A stretch of DNA of 64,000 nt. It comes from Ga0077555 sp050187415 (GTDB lineage: Bacteria; Pseudomonadota; Alphaproteobacteria; Rhizobiales; Hyphomicrobiaceae). Below, one piece after another: positions 33,822 to 42,521 of this stretch. The position numbers and the translations under genes are program-made. Each line of letters starts with the position of its first letter. Position 1 is the first letter of the stretch. The DNA is taken from the NCBI GenBank assembly GCA_050187415.1, contig JBFWXN010000023.1, positions 7,799 to 71,798 of the forward strand, written 5' to 3'. The notes under the pieces are model-generated. The model saw only the letters and a program-made list of their open reading frames with translations, made no database searches and was not told where the DNA came from.

Positions 33822-34550
33822 ATGCCCACCGACAAGCCCCTCGCCGATCGCATCGCTCTCGTAACCGGCGCATCGCGCGGTATCGGTCGGGCCGTCTCGT
33901 TGGGGCTGGCCAAGGCTGGGGCGCACGTGGTGCTTCTGGCGCGAACGGTCGGCGGCCTCGAGGAACTCGACGACGAAATTCGCGCGGCTGGCGGCTCGGC
34001 CACCCTGGTCGAACTCGACCTCAAGCGGACGGAAAAGCTGGACGCCCTCGGGCCGACGCTGTTCCAGCGTTGGGGCCGGCTCGACATCCTCGTCGCCAAC
34101 GCGGGCATCCTGGGTCCACTCTCGCCCCTCGGCCACATCACCTCCGATAGCTGGCGAGAGGTGATGGACATCAACCTCAATGCAAACTGGCATCTCGTGC
34201 GCTCGGTCGACCCCCTGATCCGGCGCTCGGAGGCCGGCCGGGCGATCTTCGTTTCGTCGGGCGCGGCGCTGGCGCGCAACGCATATTGGGGCCCCTATGC
34301 GGTGTCGAAGGCGGGGCTGGAGGCGCTGGCCAAAACCTGGGCGCTCGAGTTGGCTGCAACGAGTGCCAAGGTGAATATCGTCAACCCGGGCCCGATTCGG
34401 ACAGGCATGCGCGCCAAGGCGTTTCCCGGCGAGGACCCAAAGGTGCTGAAAACACCGGACGACATCGTCCCACTGTTCGTCAAGCTCGCGTCTCCGGAGT
34501 GGCAGGAGACGGGACGCATCCACGATTTCAGCACGGGCGACGTGCGCTGA
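33822..34550 (+). CDS. SDR family NAD(P)-dependent oxidoreductase
   Basis: The 242-residue classical short-chain dehydrogenase has the cofactor motif TGASRGIG (residues 15-22), NAG, and the catalytic Ser in FVSSGAAL with Tyr and Lys in YAVSK. The region between them carries RNAYWGP, which differs from FabG. The C-terminus FSTGDVR lacks the usual GG-x-hydrophobic end of FabG. A gene of this kind near purF occurs in several Rhizobiales. Substrate is not predictable. It is followed at 90 bases by the Bug receptor gene on the same strand. Confidence 0.88.
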   Translation: MPTDKPLADRIALVTGASRGIGRAVSLGLAKAGAHVVLLARTVGGLEELDDEIRAAGGSATLVELDLKRTEKLDALGPTLFQRWGRLDILVANAGILGPLSPLGHITSDSWREVMDINLNANWHLVRSVDPLIRRSEAGRAIFVSSGAALARNAYWGPYAVSKAGLEALAKTWALELAATSAKVNIVNPGPIRTGMRAKAFPGEDPKVLKTPDDIVPLFVKLASPEWQETGRIHDFSTGDVR

Positions 34551-34640
34551 AACGAGCGCGCGCGGGAGATCATTGACGAGTTCGTCGTCCGTGTCGGATG
34601 CTGGCTCCGGGAATTTGGAAATGCCCGGAGAAAAATCGAA

Positions 34641-35609
34641 ATGAATCGTCGTTGTTTCATCCACGCGGCTGTAGCGGCCGGCGCGGCGTTGGCCATCGGC
34701 GCCTCGCCCGCATTGGCAACGGACTGGCCGTCGCGGCCCGTAAAGATCATCGTGCCCTTCGCGGCCGGCGGCGCCACCGACCTCCTCGCACGGCCGTGGG
34801 CCGAATGGTTGGGCAAGGCCTTCAATCAGCAGTTCGTGATCGAGAACCGAGGCGGCGCATCCGGGCTGATCGGGGCCGAAGCCGCCATACGGTCGGCTCC
34901 CGACGGGTACACGTTCTATTTTTCGTCGAACTCTACAGTGGTCTTCCAGCCACTTCTTCGACAGCTCAAGTTCGATCCGAAGCAGTTGGAGATCGTGGCT
35001 CGGATGGGAGATTCCATCTCGGGTTTCGTCGTTCATCCGAAGCACGGCTTCAAGACCCTTCAGGATCTCGTCGCTTACGCGAAGGCCAATCCCGGTAAAC
35101 TGACCTTCGGATCGTCCGGGCCGGGCACGACGACGCATTTGCGCTACGAGATGCTGAAATTCAAAGCCGGCATCGATATTCTTCATATCCCCTATCGTGG
35201 CGGCGCAGACAGCCTCACCGACCTGCTCGCGGGCGTGGTCGATATCATGAACGAAGGCTCGACCCTCCCGCACGCAAAGGCGGGCAAGCTGACACTGCTC
35301 AACGTCAATCACTTCGAGCGCTTCGCTGAGTTTCCGGACGTGCCGACGCTGACCGAGGCCGGCTATCCGGATGCCGACGTGCCGGTGTGGTTCGCGCTCT
35401 ACGCACCGCCAGGCACGCCACAAGATATCATCAAGAAACTGAACGCGGCCGCAAACGAGATTTCGGGCCGCGCGGAAACCAAGGAACGCATGCAGCAGGT
35501 GTCGGCGGTACCGGTTGTGCAGGATCTGGATAGTCTGAAAAAGACCTGGGCCGACGACTACAAGAGCATCGGCGATCTGATCCAGAGGGCGAAGATCAAG
35601 CTCGAGTAG
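34641..35609 (+). CDS. Tripartite tricarboxylate transporter substrate-binding protein (Bug family)
   Basis: The 322-residue periplasmic receptor has an N-terminal export signal starting MNRRCF, with twin arginines followed by Ala-rich hydrophobic residues and a cut near ALATDWP. The Bug pattern follows: WPSRPVKIIVPFAAGGATDLLAR, ENRGGASGLIGAEA, GTTTHLRYEMLKFKAGIDILHIPYRGG and LPDVPTL-like EFPDVPTLTEAGYP. Such proteins bind carboxylic acids through two water-mediated contacts. No tctA or tctB membrane gene lies nearby, so it is an orphan receptor, as is common in this family. Confidence 0.93.
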   Translation: MNRRCFIHAAVAAGAALAIGASPALATDWPSRPVKIIVPFAAGGATDLLARPWAEWLGKAFNQQFVIENRGGASGLIGAEAAIRSAPDGYTFYFSSNSTVVFQPLLRQLKFDPKQLEIVARMGDSISGFVVHPKHGFKTLQDLVAYAKANPGKLTFGSSGPGTTTHLRYEMLKFKAGIDILHIPYRGGADSLTDLLAGVVDIMNEGSTLPHAKAGKLTLLNVNHFERFAEFPDVPTLTEAGYPDADVPVWFALYAPPGTPQDIIKKLNAAANEISGRAETKERMQQVSAVPVVQDLDSLKKTWADDYKSIGDLIQRAKIKLE

Positions 35610-35627
35610 CCCTTGGGCGATCATGCG

Positions 35628-35662
35628 GCTGGTGGCGAAAACTCGAATTCATTGCCACCAGC
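35628..35662 (+). terminator. Inverted repeat after Bug receptor gene
   Basis: Arms GCTGGTGGC and GCCACCAGC are perfect over 9 bp with a 17-base AT-rich loop, 18 bases after the stop codon. It may terminate the SDR-Bug message or serve as a control site for the CoA-transferase gene 220 bases downstream. Confidence 0.4.
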
Positions 35663-35882
35663 ATCATGACTGCGGTTGCATCACGACACAGTCGAGTGCC
35701 CGATCGCACCGCCCGCGAGACGCCAACGGCGCTTTCTTCACAAGCAGCCATTGACGATGATGCGTCGGCTAACCCATCCTTGGCCTTCAGGCATTGGCCG
35801 CCATACAGACCCCCGGCCGCACTGCCCGCTTCGAGCGCCAATATTCCGCGTCCGCCGCCTCGGACTGCAATGGAGAACATCC

Positions 35883-37112
35883 ATGACATCCCCTACCGCA
35901 TCCGGAAAGCCCGCACTCGCAGGGATCAAAGTCGTCGATCTTACGCAATTCGAGGCCGGCACCTCCATCACGGAGACTCTGGCCTGGCTCGGCGCCGACG
36001 TGATCAAGGTGGAGAACCCGAAAGGCGGCGAACAGGGTCGCAGCGCCTCCTCCGAGCGCAAGGACGCAGACAGCTACTATTTCATGCTGCTCAACGCCAA
36101 CAAGAAGTCGGTGACGCTCAATCTGAAGACCGAGAAGGGCAAGGAAATCCTGCGGAACCTGATCCGCAAAGGCGACGTGTTTGCCGAGAACTTCGCACCG
36201 GGCGTGATCGAGAAGCTCGGCTTCTCCTACGAGGAAGTGGCGAAGATCAATCCTCGCATCATCTATGCGACCGTCAAAGGTTTCGGCAAAGGATCGCCCT
36301 TCGAGAAGAATCTGGCATTCGACATGATCGCGCAAGCCGCCGGCGGCGTCATGTCGATCACCGGCGAGCATGACGGTCGCCCGCTGAAGCCCGGCGTGAC
36401 GTTGGGCGACACGGGCACCGGATTGCACGCGGCGATCGGCGTGCTCGCGGCGCTCTACCAGCGCACCGTGACCGGCCGGGGCCAGAAGATCGAAGTCGCC
36501 ATGCAGGACGCCATGGTGAACTACTGCCGCATAGCCTATTCGCGCCAGATGCTGACCAACAAGGCGTGCGAGCGCAACGGCAATTCGGTCGTGCTGGGCA
36601 ACGCGCCATGCGAAGTCTTTCGCTGCAGTCCCGGCGGCCATAACGATTACGTCTTCATCTACACCAGCCGGGCCACCAACGCGCACTGGGAGCGCCTGTG
36701 CGAGCTGATCGGGCGTGAAGACATGAAAACCGATCCACGCTTCGAGACGCCGCCGATGCGCGGCAATCACGCCGACGAGATCAACGGAGAGATCGAAAAG
36801 TGGACCATGCGGTTCACTAAGCACGCTGCCATGGAGAAGCTCGGCGCGGCCGGCGTCCCGTGCGGTGCCGTGATGGACACCAAGGAACTATCGGACGACC
36901 CCACGATGCGCGAGCGCGAAATCTTTTCGGAGATCGACCATCCGGTCCGCGGCAAGCTTTGGATTCCGGGCTGGCCAGTGAAGATGACCGACAGCTACGT
37001 TAAAGTCGAAGCCTCGCCGATCCTCGGCGCCGATACGGAGGCCGTCTACTCGGAATGGCTCGGCCTCTCGAAAGGCGACGTCGATGCCCTGAGGAAAGAC
37101 GGCGTAGTGTAG
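35883..37112 (+). CDS. Family III (CaiB/BaiF) CoA-transferase, formyl-CoA:oxalate CoA-transferase-like
   Basis: The 409-residue enzyme moves CoA between carboxylic acids. Family features are KVVDLTQFEAGTSITETLAWLGADVIKVENP at the N-terminus, NANKKSVTLNLKTEKGKEIL, and GDTGTGLHAAIGVLAAL with Asp176 as the expected covalent catalytic residue (Asp169 of Frc). The start ATG 35883 has GGAG upstream; the frame extends further up but without family similarity. The next gene is a ThDP enzyme of the oxalyl-CoA decarboxylase / 2-hydroxyacyl-CoA lyase type, so it probably activates the substrate of that lyase. The substrate could be oxalate, a 2-hydroxy acid or another carboxylate. Confidence 0.88.
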   Translation: MTSPTASGKPALAGIKVVDLTQFEAGTSITETLAWLGADVIKVENPKGGEQGRSASSERKDADSYYFMLLNANKKSVTLNLKTEKGKEILRNLIRKGDVFAENFAPGVIEKLGFSYEEVAKINPRIIYATVKGFGKGSPFEKNLAFDMIAQAAGGVMSITGEHDGRPLKPGVTLGDTGTGLHAAIGVLAALYQRTVTGRGQKIEVAMQDAMVNYCRIAYSRQMLTNKACERNGNSVVLGNAPCEVFRCSPGGHNDYVFIYTSRATNAHWERLCELIGREDMKTDPRFETPPMRGNHADEINGEIEKWTMRFTKHAAMEKLGAAGVPCGAVMDTKELSDDPTMREREIFSEIDHPVRGKLWIPGWPVKMTDSYVKVEASPILGADTEAVYSEWLGLSKGDVDALRKDGVV

Positions 37113-37382
37113 CAGGAAAAAGCCCGCCGTCGGATGACCGCGGAACGCGTGGTCCCGACCGGGTGAGCACCGGGCGCGTGGCGACCGGCCCGCGCCCTTC
37201 CCCGACCACGATGCGACCGGCCTCGGCGCTCATCGGACGTGTTGGTACTCATCCGCTGGCCAGTATCGCTCCGCCGTGCGTAGGATAGCTCCATCGGCGA
37301 CGGCTACTGCCATCGCTTCCCAGACCCGAAGCCTCGAACATACGGGGCTATTCATCATCGAACCCAAGGAGGACTGACACTC

Positions 37383-39044
37383 ATGGCCATCGGCTCGGAT
37401 ATCGTCGCCAAGGCTCTCAAGCACGAGGGCGTCGCGGATTTCTTCTACATCATGGGCGGCCCGATGCTGGCCGTGGAGAAAGCCTGCCTCAATGAAGGGC
37501 TGAGAGGCATCGACGTGCGACATGAGCAGGCCGCCGCAATGGCAGGCTTTGCCTACTCGCGCCTGCGCAACAAGATCGGCGTTTGCATGGCCGCGTCGGG
37601 ACCTGCGACGACCAACCTCGTGACGGGCGTAGCGCACGCCTGGGCCGACTGCACACCGATCCTGGCGCTGGGCGGCGCGGCCCCGGTCTCCACGTGGCAC
37701 CGCGGCGCTTTCCAGGACACGGACCAACTCGCGCTCTTCAAGCCGATCACCAAATGGGCCGATCGCATCCATCACCCGCGGCGCATTCCCGAGCTCGTCA
37801 ACCTCGCCATCTCGCAGGCCATGACCGGCCGGGTCGGTCCCGTTTATCTCGACCTGCCGGGCGACGTGCTCTACCAGGAGATCGACGAGAAGACCGTCGA
37901 ATATCCCGAGCCGTTCAATTACGCCAAGCGCGCGCGTCCAGCGATCAACTCGAATGACGTAAAGGCGATCGTCGAGGTGCTGGCGAGCGCCAAGCAGCCG
38001 GTGCTCGTCACCGGATCGGGCGTGCAATGGTCGGAGGCCGATGCCGAGATGCTGGCCTTCGTCGAGGCGGCAGGCATTCCCTTCTACACCACCCCCCAGG
38101 GCCGGGGCGTCATCCCCGAAGACAACAAGTATTCGTATCCCGCCTCACGCGCGGCCGCCTTCCGTGACGCGGACTGCATTCTCGTCGTCGGCACGCGCAT
38201 CAACTACGTTATCGGCAACGCCGCCCCGCCGCGCTGGAACGCCAACGCCAAGGTCGTGCGCATCGACATCGATCCGGTCGAGATCGCATCTTCGCCGCGC
38301 AAGCTGGACGTCGGCGTCGTCGCCGATGCGAAAATCGCTTTCTCGCAGCTCACCGAAGCCATCAGGGGCAAGGTCACGCCGGCGAGCTACGAGGGCTGGT
38401 GCGAGCGTCTCCGCGCACGCAACGTGCAGAAGGCCGCTGAGGCCGAGCAGTCGCTGTCGACCGATCAATCGCCCATCCACCCGCTACGGCTGTGCAAGGA
38501 AGTGCGGGATTTCATGGATCGAGACGCGATCCTGTGCGTCGACGGACAGGAGACGCTGAACTACGCCCGTCAGGCAATTCCGCAGTATAGCGCCCGCCAG
38601 CGTATCAACTCGGGCGCCTACGGCACCATGGGCGTCGGCATGCCGTTCGGCGTGGGGGCCAAGGCCGCCTGCCCCGACAAGCAAGTCATCGTCCTGCACG
38701 GCGACGGCTCGTGGGGCATGAATTCCATGGAGTTCGATACGTCCATGCGCCACAAGCTGCCGGTGCTCGTCGTCATCAGCCAGAACGGCGGCTGGACCGG
38801 CGACCCCGACAAGAACGACCCCGTCAAGGCCAAGCCAGGCCGCGAGCTCGGATATCCGCGCTACGACAAGTTTGCCGAATGCTTCGGCGGTCATGGCGAA
38901 TACGTCGAGAGGCCGGAAGACATCCGGCCAGCGCTCGAGCGAGCCAAGGCGGCGGTGGCAAGCGGCAAGTCTGCCATCGTGTGCGTGGTGACCGACTGGA
39001 AGGCCCGGGCCACGACGACGGCCTTCACGCGCTACTCGACCTGA
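37383..39044 (+). CDS. ThDP-dependent enzyme of the oxalyl-CoA decarboxylase / 2-hydroxyacyl-CoA lyase type
   Basis: The 553-residue protein has the three-domain plan of the acetolactate synthase superfamily. The ThDP-activating Glu48 is in RHEQAAAMAGFAY. A central nucleotide-binding-type domain spans about 190-330 (PVLVTGSGVQWSEAD, VRIDIDPVEI). The ThDP/Mg motif GDGSWGMNSMEFDT is near 440 and is followed by NGGWTGDP. The upstream CoA-transferase suggests a CoA-ester substrate. In oxalyl-CoA decarboxylase and HACL this motif is usually GDSAFG, so here it differs. Acetolactate synthase is unlikely without a small subunit gene. A strong AAGGAGG site and a 270-base gap suggest separate expression. 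Confidence 0.8.
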   Translation: MAIGSDIVAKALKHEGVADFFYIMGGPMLAVEKACLNEGLRGIDVRHEQAAAMAGFAYSRLRNKIGVCMAASGPATTNLVTGVAHAWADCTPILALGGAAPVSTWHRGAFQDTDQLALFKPITKWADRIHHPRRIPELVNLAISQAMTGRVGPVYLDLPGDVLYQEIDEKTVEYPEPFNYAKRARPAINSNDVKAIVEVLASAKQPVLVTGSGVQWSEADAEMLAFVEAAGIPFYTTPQGRGVIPEDNKYSYPASRAAAFRDADCILVVGTRINYVIGNAAPPRWNANAKVVRIDIDPVEIASSPRKLDVGVVADAKIAFSQLTEAIRGKVTPASYEGWCERLRARNVQKAAEAEQSLSTDQSPIHPLRLCKEVRDFMDRDAILCVDGQETLNYARQAIPQYSARQRINSGAYGTMGVGMPFGVGAKAACPDKQVIVLHGDGSWGMNSMEFDTSMRHKLPVLVVISQNGGWTGDPDKNDPVKAKPGRELGYPRYDKFAECFGGHGEYVERPEDIRPALERAKAAVASGKSAIVCVVTDWKARATTTAFTRYST

Positions 39045-39069
39045 ATTTTCTCGAGGCGACCACAACCCA

Positions 39070-39092
39070 CGGCCGGGCCTCGTGCCCGGCCG
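39070..39092 (+). terminator. Terminator-like hairpin after ThDP enzyme gene
   Basis: A perfect 9-bp GC stem (CGGCCGGGC / GCCCGGCCG) has a 5-base loop, 25 bases after the stop, followed by CTTTCGCTT. It is a plausible intrinsic terminator for a GC-rich genome. Confidence 0.6.
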
Positions 39093-39274
39093 CTTTCGCT
39101 TCGGCGGCTCTATGCGGCTTCGGGCGCGCGCAAGCGAACGTCAAAGCAGACGCCGATCAGGATACGCAGGTCAAAACCGCTCGCAGACGCCCGCCGATGG
39201 CGGGCTCGGCCAAAGAGGCGGTACCGCGCCGCGGCTTGTCTAAGAATTGGTGGAGGCTTGAAGCGGAAGCCGTT

Positions 39275-40213
39275 TCAATAGAACAGGCTCGAGACGCTCT
39301 CATTGCGCGTGGTTCGAGCGATCGCCTCAGACAGCAGGTTGGCGACCGAAAGGACGCGGATGTTGCGTGCGACCCGCACGGCTTCCGTCGGCAGGATCGA
39401 ATCCGTGATCACCAAAGACTTGAGCTTCGAATTCGTGACGCGCGACACAGCACCACCCGACAGCACGCCGTGCGTGATGTAGGCGTGCACCTCCGTTGCG
39501 CCCTGTGCCAGCAGCGCGTTCGCCGCATTCACAAGCGTGCCACCCGAATCGACGATGTCATCCACGAGGATGCACCGCATCCCCTCCACGTCGCCGATGA
39601 CATGCATGACCTCGGAATGGCCCGCGCGCTCTCGGCGCTTGTCGCAGATGGCAATCGGCACGTTGGTGCCGAGCCGCTTGGCCAATGCCCGCGCGCGCAC
39701 CACGCCCCCCACGTCAGGCGACACGATGACCAGCTTGCCGTCGTCGTAATTTTCCTGGATATCGCGCGCGAACAGCGGCGCAGCGAACAGGTTGTCGGTC
39801 GGAATATCAAAAAAACCCTGGATCTGTCCGGCATGGAGATCCAGGGTCATGACGCGGTCGACGCCTGCGCGCTCGATGAGGTTGGCGACGAGCTTGGCCG
39901 AAATCGGCGTGCGCGGCCCCGGCTTTCGATCCTGGCGCGCATATCCGAAGTAGGGCATCACCGCCGTGATCCGCTTCGCCGAGGCTCGTTTCAGCGCGTC
40001 GGTCAGGATCAGCAATTCCATCAGGTTGTCGTTGGCCGGAAAAGCAGTGCCCTGGAGGATGTAGACGTCCTCACCGCGCACGTTCTCCTCGATCTCGACA
40101 AAGACTTCCATGTCGGCGAAGCGCTTGACGAAGCCTTTGGTGAGGGGGGACTTCAGCTCTTCACTGATCGCCTCGGCCAGCGCCCTGTTGCTGTTGCCCG
40201 CTACGAGCTTCAT
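39275..40213 (-). CDS. prs: Ribose-phosphate pyrophosphokinase (PRPP synthetase)
   Basis: The 312-residue enzyme makes PRPP from ribose 5-phosphate and ATP for purine, pyrimidine, His, Trp and NAD synthesis. Motifs include the ATP flexible loop PYFGYARQDRK, DLHAGQIQGFFDIPTDNL, and the PRPP-binding VDDIVDSGGT. The start at 40213 (MKLVAGNSNRALAEAI) matches the family; a further 16 residues upstream to 40261 do not. Length agrees with other bacterial Prs (about 310-315). A candidate promoter lies about 100 bases upstream. Confidence 0.96.
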   Translation of the reverse strand: MKLVAGNSNRALAEAISEELKSPLTKGFVKRFADMEVFVEIEENVRGEDVYILQGTAFPANDNLMELLILTDALKRASAKRITAVMPYFGYARQDRKPGPRTPISAKLVANLIERAGVDRVMTLDLHAGQIQGFFDIPTDNLFAAPLFARDIQENYDDGKLVIVSPDVGGVVRARALAKRLGTNVPIAICDKRRERAGHSEVMHVIGDVEGMRCILVDDIVDSGGTLVNAANALLAQGATEVHAYITHGVLSGGAVSRVTNSKLKSLVITDSILPTEAVRVARNIRVLSVANLLSEAIARTTRNESVSSLFY

Positions 40214-40312
40214 GGAGGGCTCTCCCGGACCCCAGTGGTGGTCCCGAGTATCGAATGGCATTGTCCTGCCTCATCGTCCGAGGACGGGTGTCATCGTCTT
40301 GACACGCGTCGC

Positions 40313-40341
40313 CTCATAGCAAGCGGACCCAAGCGTGTAAA
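40313..40341 (-). promoter_or_regulatory. Candidate sigma-70 promoter of prs
   Basis: On the minus strand TTTACA and TATGAG are separated by exactly 17 bases, about 100 bases upstream of the prs start. Five of six -35 bases agree with TTGACA. Judged by eye. Confidence 0.4.
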
Positions 40342-40406
40342 CCGCCCGGGCCCGTTGTCATGCGAGTGCTGTTAACTTCTCGTCCCGACCGCCGTGGCCG
40401 ACCCGG

Positions 40407-41486
40407 CTAATTTGTTGCCTTGGCCGCCTGCTGCGGAAGGAGCTTCAGGATACCCTGCGCGGCAGCGGCAGCGGCCGCGTCGGCCGTCTGTCCCCACGCC
40501 GTATCCAGCGAGCCCGGCGGGATAGCGTTCTTTTGCGTCACCGTGCCGACTGCAGCGCCTTTGCCATCTTTCACGCGCCAATCGATCTGGATCGACTGCC
40601 GACCATCTTTGACGGCTCCAAGCGTGACCTGGCCCTCGACCCGGTAAGCACGACCCGAATTGCGATCCATCGGCATGCCTTGCCGAACCAGCTCTCGATT
40701 GAGCGCCGACGCCAGGGCCGTATTCCCGTCGCCCGGCGCACCCGTCACGACCGGCATGGCATCCGCCGTTCCGGTCCCGGCGAGAGCAGCGGTAGCCGTG
40801 TTTGTCACAGCCGAGCCGGCTTGTGGCAACGTCGATGCCCCGGCTCCGGCCGGCGCATCGACGCGAGGCGCCGCAGATGCGATGGGAGTTGTGTGCGGCT
40901 GAGTTGGCACCCAGCTGACAAGTGACGAAGCAACCCGGTCTGCAATCGCCTGGCTGACGGAGGGCGACACGGCACTCCATGGATCTCTCGAACCGGCAGC
41001 GCCCGGAACCGTCTCCTCGCCGGTGATGCGGTTGACGCGCTTGCCGGACTTGTCGGTCAGGTCCCAGATGTAGGAAACCTTGATGCCGCCCCGATCGCGG
41101 GCCGCAACGAGATAGCCCCGCATGCCGTAGTCGGCAGCCGGGTCACGATCGGCCAGAATAGCGATCTTGCTCTTGCCGGCCGTTTCCACGACTTGCGTCC
41201 GCAGCTGCTGGCCGATCTTGTCGGGAGCACCGATGATCGGCGCCAGCGCGATGCTCGCCATCATCTGCGGTTTCGCAGGCGGTGACGCCGGTTGTGGCGC
41301 GATGGTCTCTGTGGCGAGCGGGCTACCCCCCAGGATATTGCCCGCGGTCTCGCAGCCTGCCAAGCCGATGCCGGCCAGCACGATGCACAATGCACCGGCC
41401 AGTCGCCTCTGCGTGGTCCTCGCCGTAGCAGCGTCGAAGTCCGTCACGACGACGTTCCCCTTTTTGCTCTGTATCCCCGCTGTCAC
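40407..41486 (-). CDS. Uncharacterised lipoprotein
   Basis: I do not recognise the family. The 359-residue protein has a basic N-terminal stretch, a hydrophobic segment and a lipobox LAGC with the lipidated Cys at residue 45, so it is probably membrane-anchored in the periplasm. Two folded-looking parts (about residues 75-195 and 250-350) are separated by an Ala/Gly/Thr/Pro-rich linker of about 55 residues. The two parts look distantly alike: each has a segment with a Gly-x-x-hydrophobic-Lys-x-x-hydrophobic-x-W core (GGIKVSYIWDLTDKSG and GRQSIQIDWRVKDGKG). An internal duplication is therefore possible. It lies between pgeF and prs. Confidence 0.75.
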   Translation of the reverse strand: MTAGIQSKKGNVVVTDFDAATARTTQRRLAGALCIVLAGIGLAGCETAGNILGGSPLATETIAPQPASPPAKPQMMASIALAPIIGAPDKIGQQLRTQVVETAGKSKIAILADRDPAADYGMRGYLVAARDRGGIKVSYIWDLTDKSGKRVNRITGEETVPGAAGSRDPWSAVSPSVSQAIADRVASSLVSWVPTQPHTTPIASAAPRVDAPAGAGASTLPQAGSAVTNTATAALAGTGTADAMPVVTGAPGDGNTALASALNRELVRQGMPMDRNSGRAYRVEGQVTLGAVKDGRQSIQIDWRVKDGKGAAVGTVTQKNAIPPGSLDTAWGQTADAAAAAAAQGILKLLPQQAAKATN

Positions 41487-41651
41487 TCGGCGGCCGACGT
41501 ACGAACCCTGCGGCCTTGTCGCGCGAATCTCTCGCTGAATTGCCCTTCGAGCCGTCTAGCTCGTCAGTCTGGACCGGTCCAGCCCTGCCGCGGCTTTTCC
41601 GCTCTCAACAGTTCCCCTTGTATGTAAGCTACTGCGTGATCTGTGGAAAAA

Positions 41652-42425
41652 CTATAGCAAAACGATGGCAGATACCTGCCGGCCGTAGTCGGGCTCGCCT
41701 CTGTGTGTGGCTCTGCGGTAACTGAAAAGCCTCGCTTCGTCGGCAAATGTGCATCGAGTGCAGTTCTCGACGCTATCGAGTCGGGCCTCTCCCAGGCGCC
41801 CCAGAACGAAGCCGGGCAGGTCGAAGTGAGGGCGGGCCCCCGGCGACGGGCGACGAAAGAAACGGTCGTAGGCAGGGTCCGCGGCGAGAAATCGAGCTTC
41901 GAACTCGGGACCGACCTCGTAGGCTGTCGGCCCGATGCATGGCCCGAGCGCGGCACGTATGCCCGACCGCCGCGCGCCGAGCCGCTCCATGGCCGCGATC
42001 GTTGCCTCGAGCACACCGGCCAGCGCCCCCTTCCATCCGGCGTGGGCCGCACCGATGACGCGCGCTTCCGGATCGGCGAAAAGCACCGGTGCGCAGTCTG
42101 CGGCGAGCGCCCCGAGAACCAGGCCCGGCATCTTGGTGACCATTGCATCCGCCTTGGGATTGTGGCCTGTCTCCCAAGGCTCGGTGACGGTTACCACATC
42201 GGCGCTATGCACTTGATGACACGTCATGAGCGGCTTGCCCGCGACACCCAGGGCAGCGGCAACACGCTTTCGGTTCTCGAGGACGCACGCGCGATCGTCC
42301 CGCGAGCCTGCACCGCAGTTGAGGGCGGCATAGATGCCTTCCGACACGCCTCCCTCGCGCGTGAAGAAGCCGTGCGCCACGCCTGCGGCCTCGGCGATGC
42401 AGTCGGCGGTGATCGGTGTCGGCAT
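41652..42425 (-). CDS. pgeF: Peptidoglycan editing factor PgeF (laccase-domain, YfiH family)
   Basis: The 257-residue protein belongs to the COG1496 family. E. coli YfiH/PgeF removes misincorporated non-native amino acids from the second position of peptidoglycan precursors, and homologues have purine nucleoside or phenol-oxidising activity. The metal-site residues are in CHQVHSADVV, ADCAPVLFADPEARVIGAAHAGWKG and LGPCIGPTAYEV. The start ATG 42425 (MPTPITADCI) is preferred over upstream in-frame starts in a Cys/Arg-rich stretch. It follows the GMC oxidoreductase gene by 96 bases on the same strand. Confidence 0.92.
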   Translation of the reverse strand: MPTPITADCIAEAAGVAHGFFTREGGVSEGIYAALNCGAGSRDDRACVLENRKRVAAALGVAGKPLMTCHQVHSADVVTVTEPWETGHNPKADAMVTKMPGLVLGALAADCAPVLFADPEARVIGAAHAGWKGALAGVLEATIAAMERLGARRSGIRAALGPCIGPTAYEVGPEFEARFLAADPAYDRFFRRPSPGARPHFDLPGFVLGRLGEARLDSVENCTRCTFADEARLFSYRRATHRGEPDYGRQVSAIVLL

Positions 42426-42521
42426 TGCCTCGTCCCCATATCGGCAGCGGCAGCCCGACGTCCGCGCCGTCTCCCGACACCTATCAGCCTGGCCGCGACG
42501 TGTGCAACGCAAGCAACGCCG

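Noticed and set aside
33816..35624. Open frame of 602 codons on the minus strand across the SDR and Bug genes
   Set aside because: Two well-supported plus-strand genes account for the region, and the antisense product has no recognisable domain.
37383..39044. Acetolactate synthase large subunit (ilvB) as the identity of the ThDP enzyme
   Set aside because: There is no small-subunit gene, and a family III CoA-transferase is next to it. The oxalyl-CoA decarboxylase / HACL group is the better fit, though not proven.
38711..40375. Plus-strand open frame of 554 codons over the end of the ThDP gene and opposite prs
   Set aside because: It has an out-of-frame start inside the ThDP gene and is antisense to prs, with no family features.
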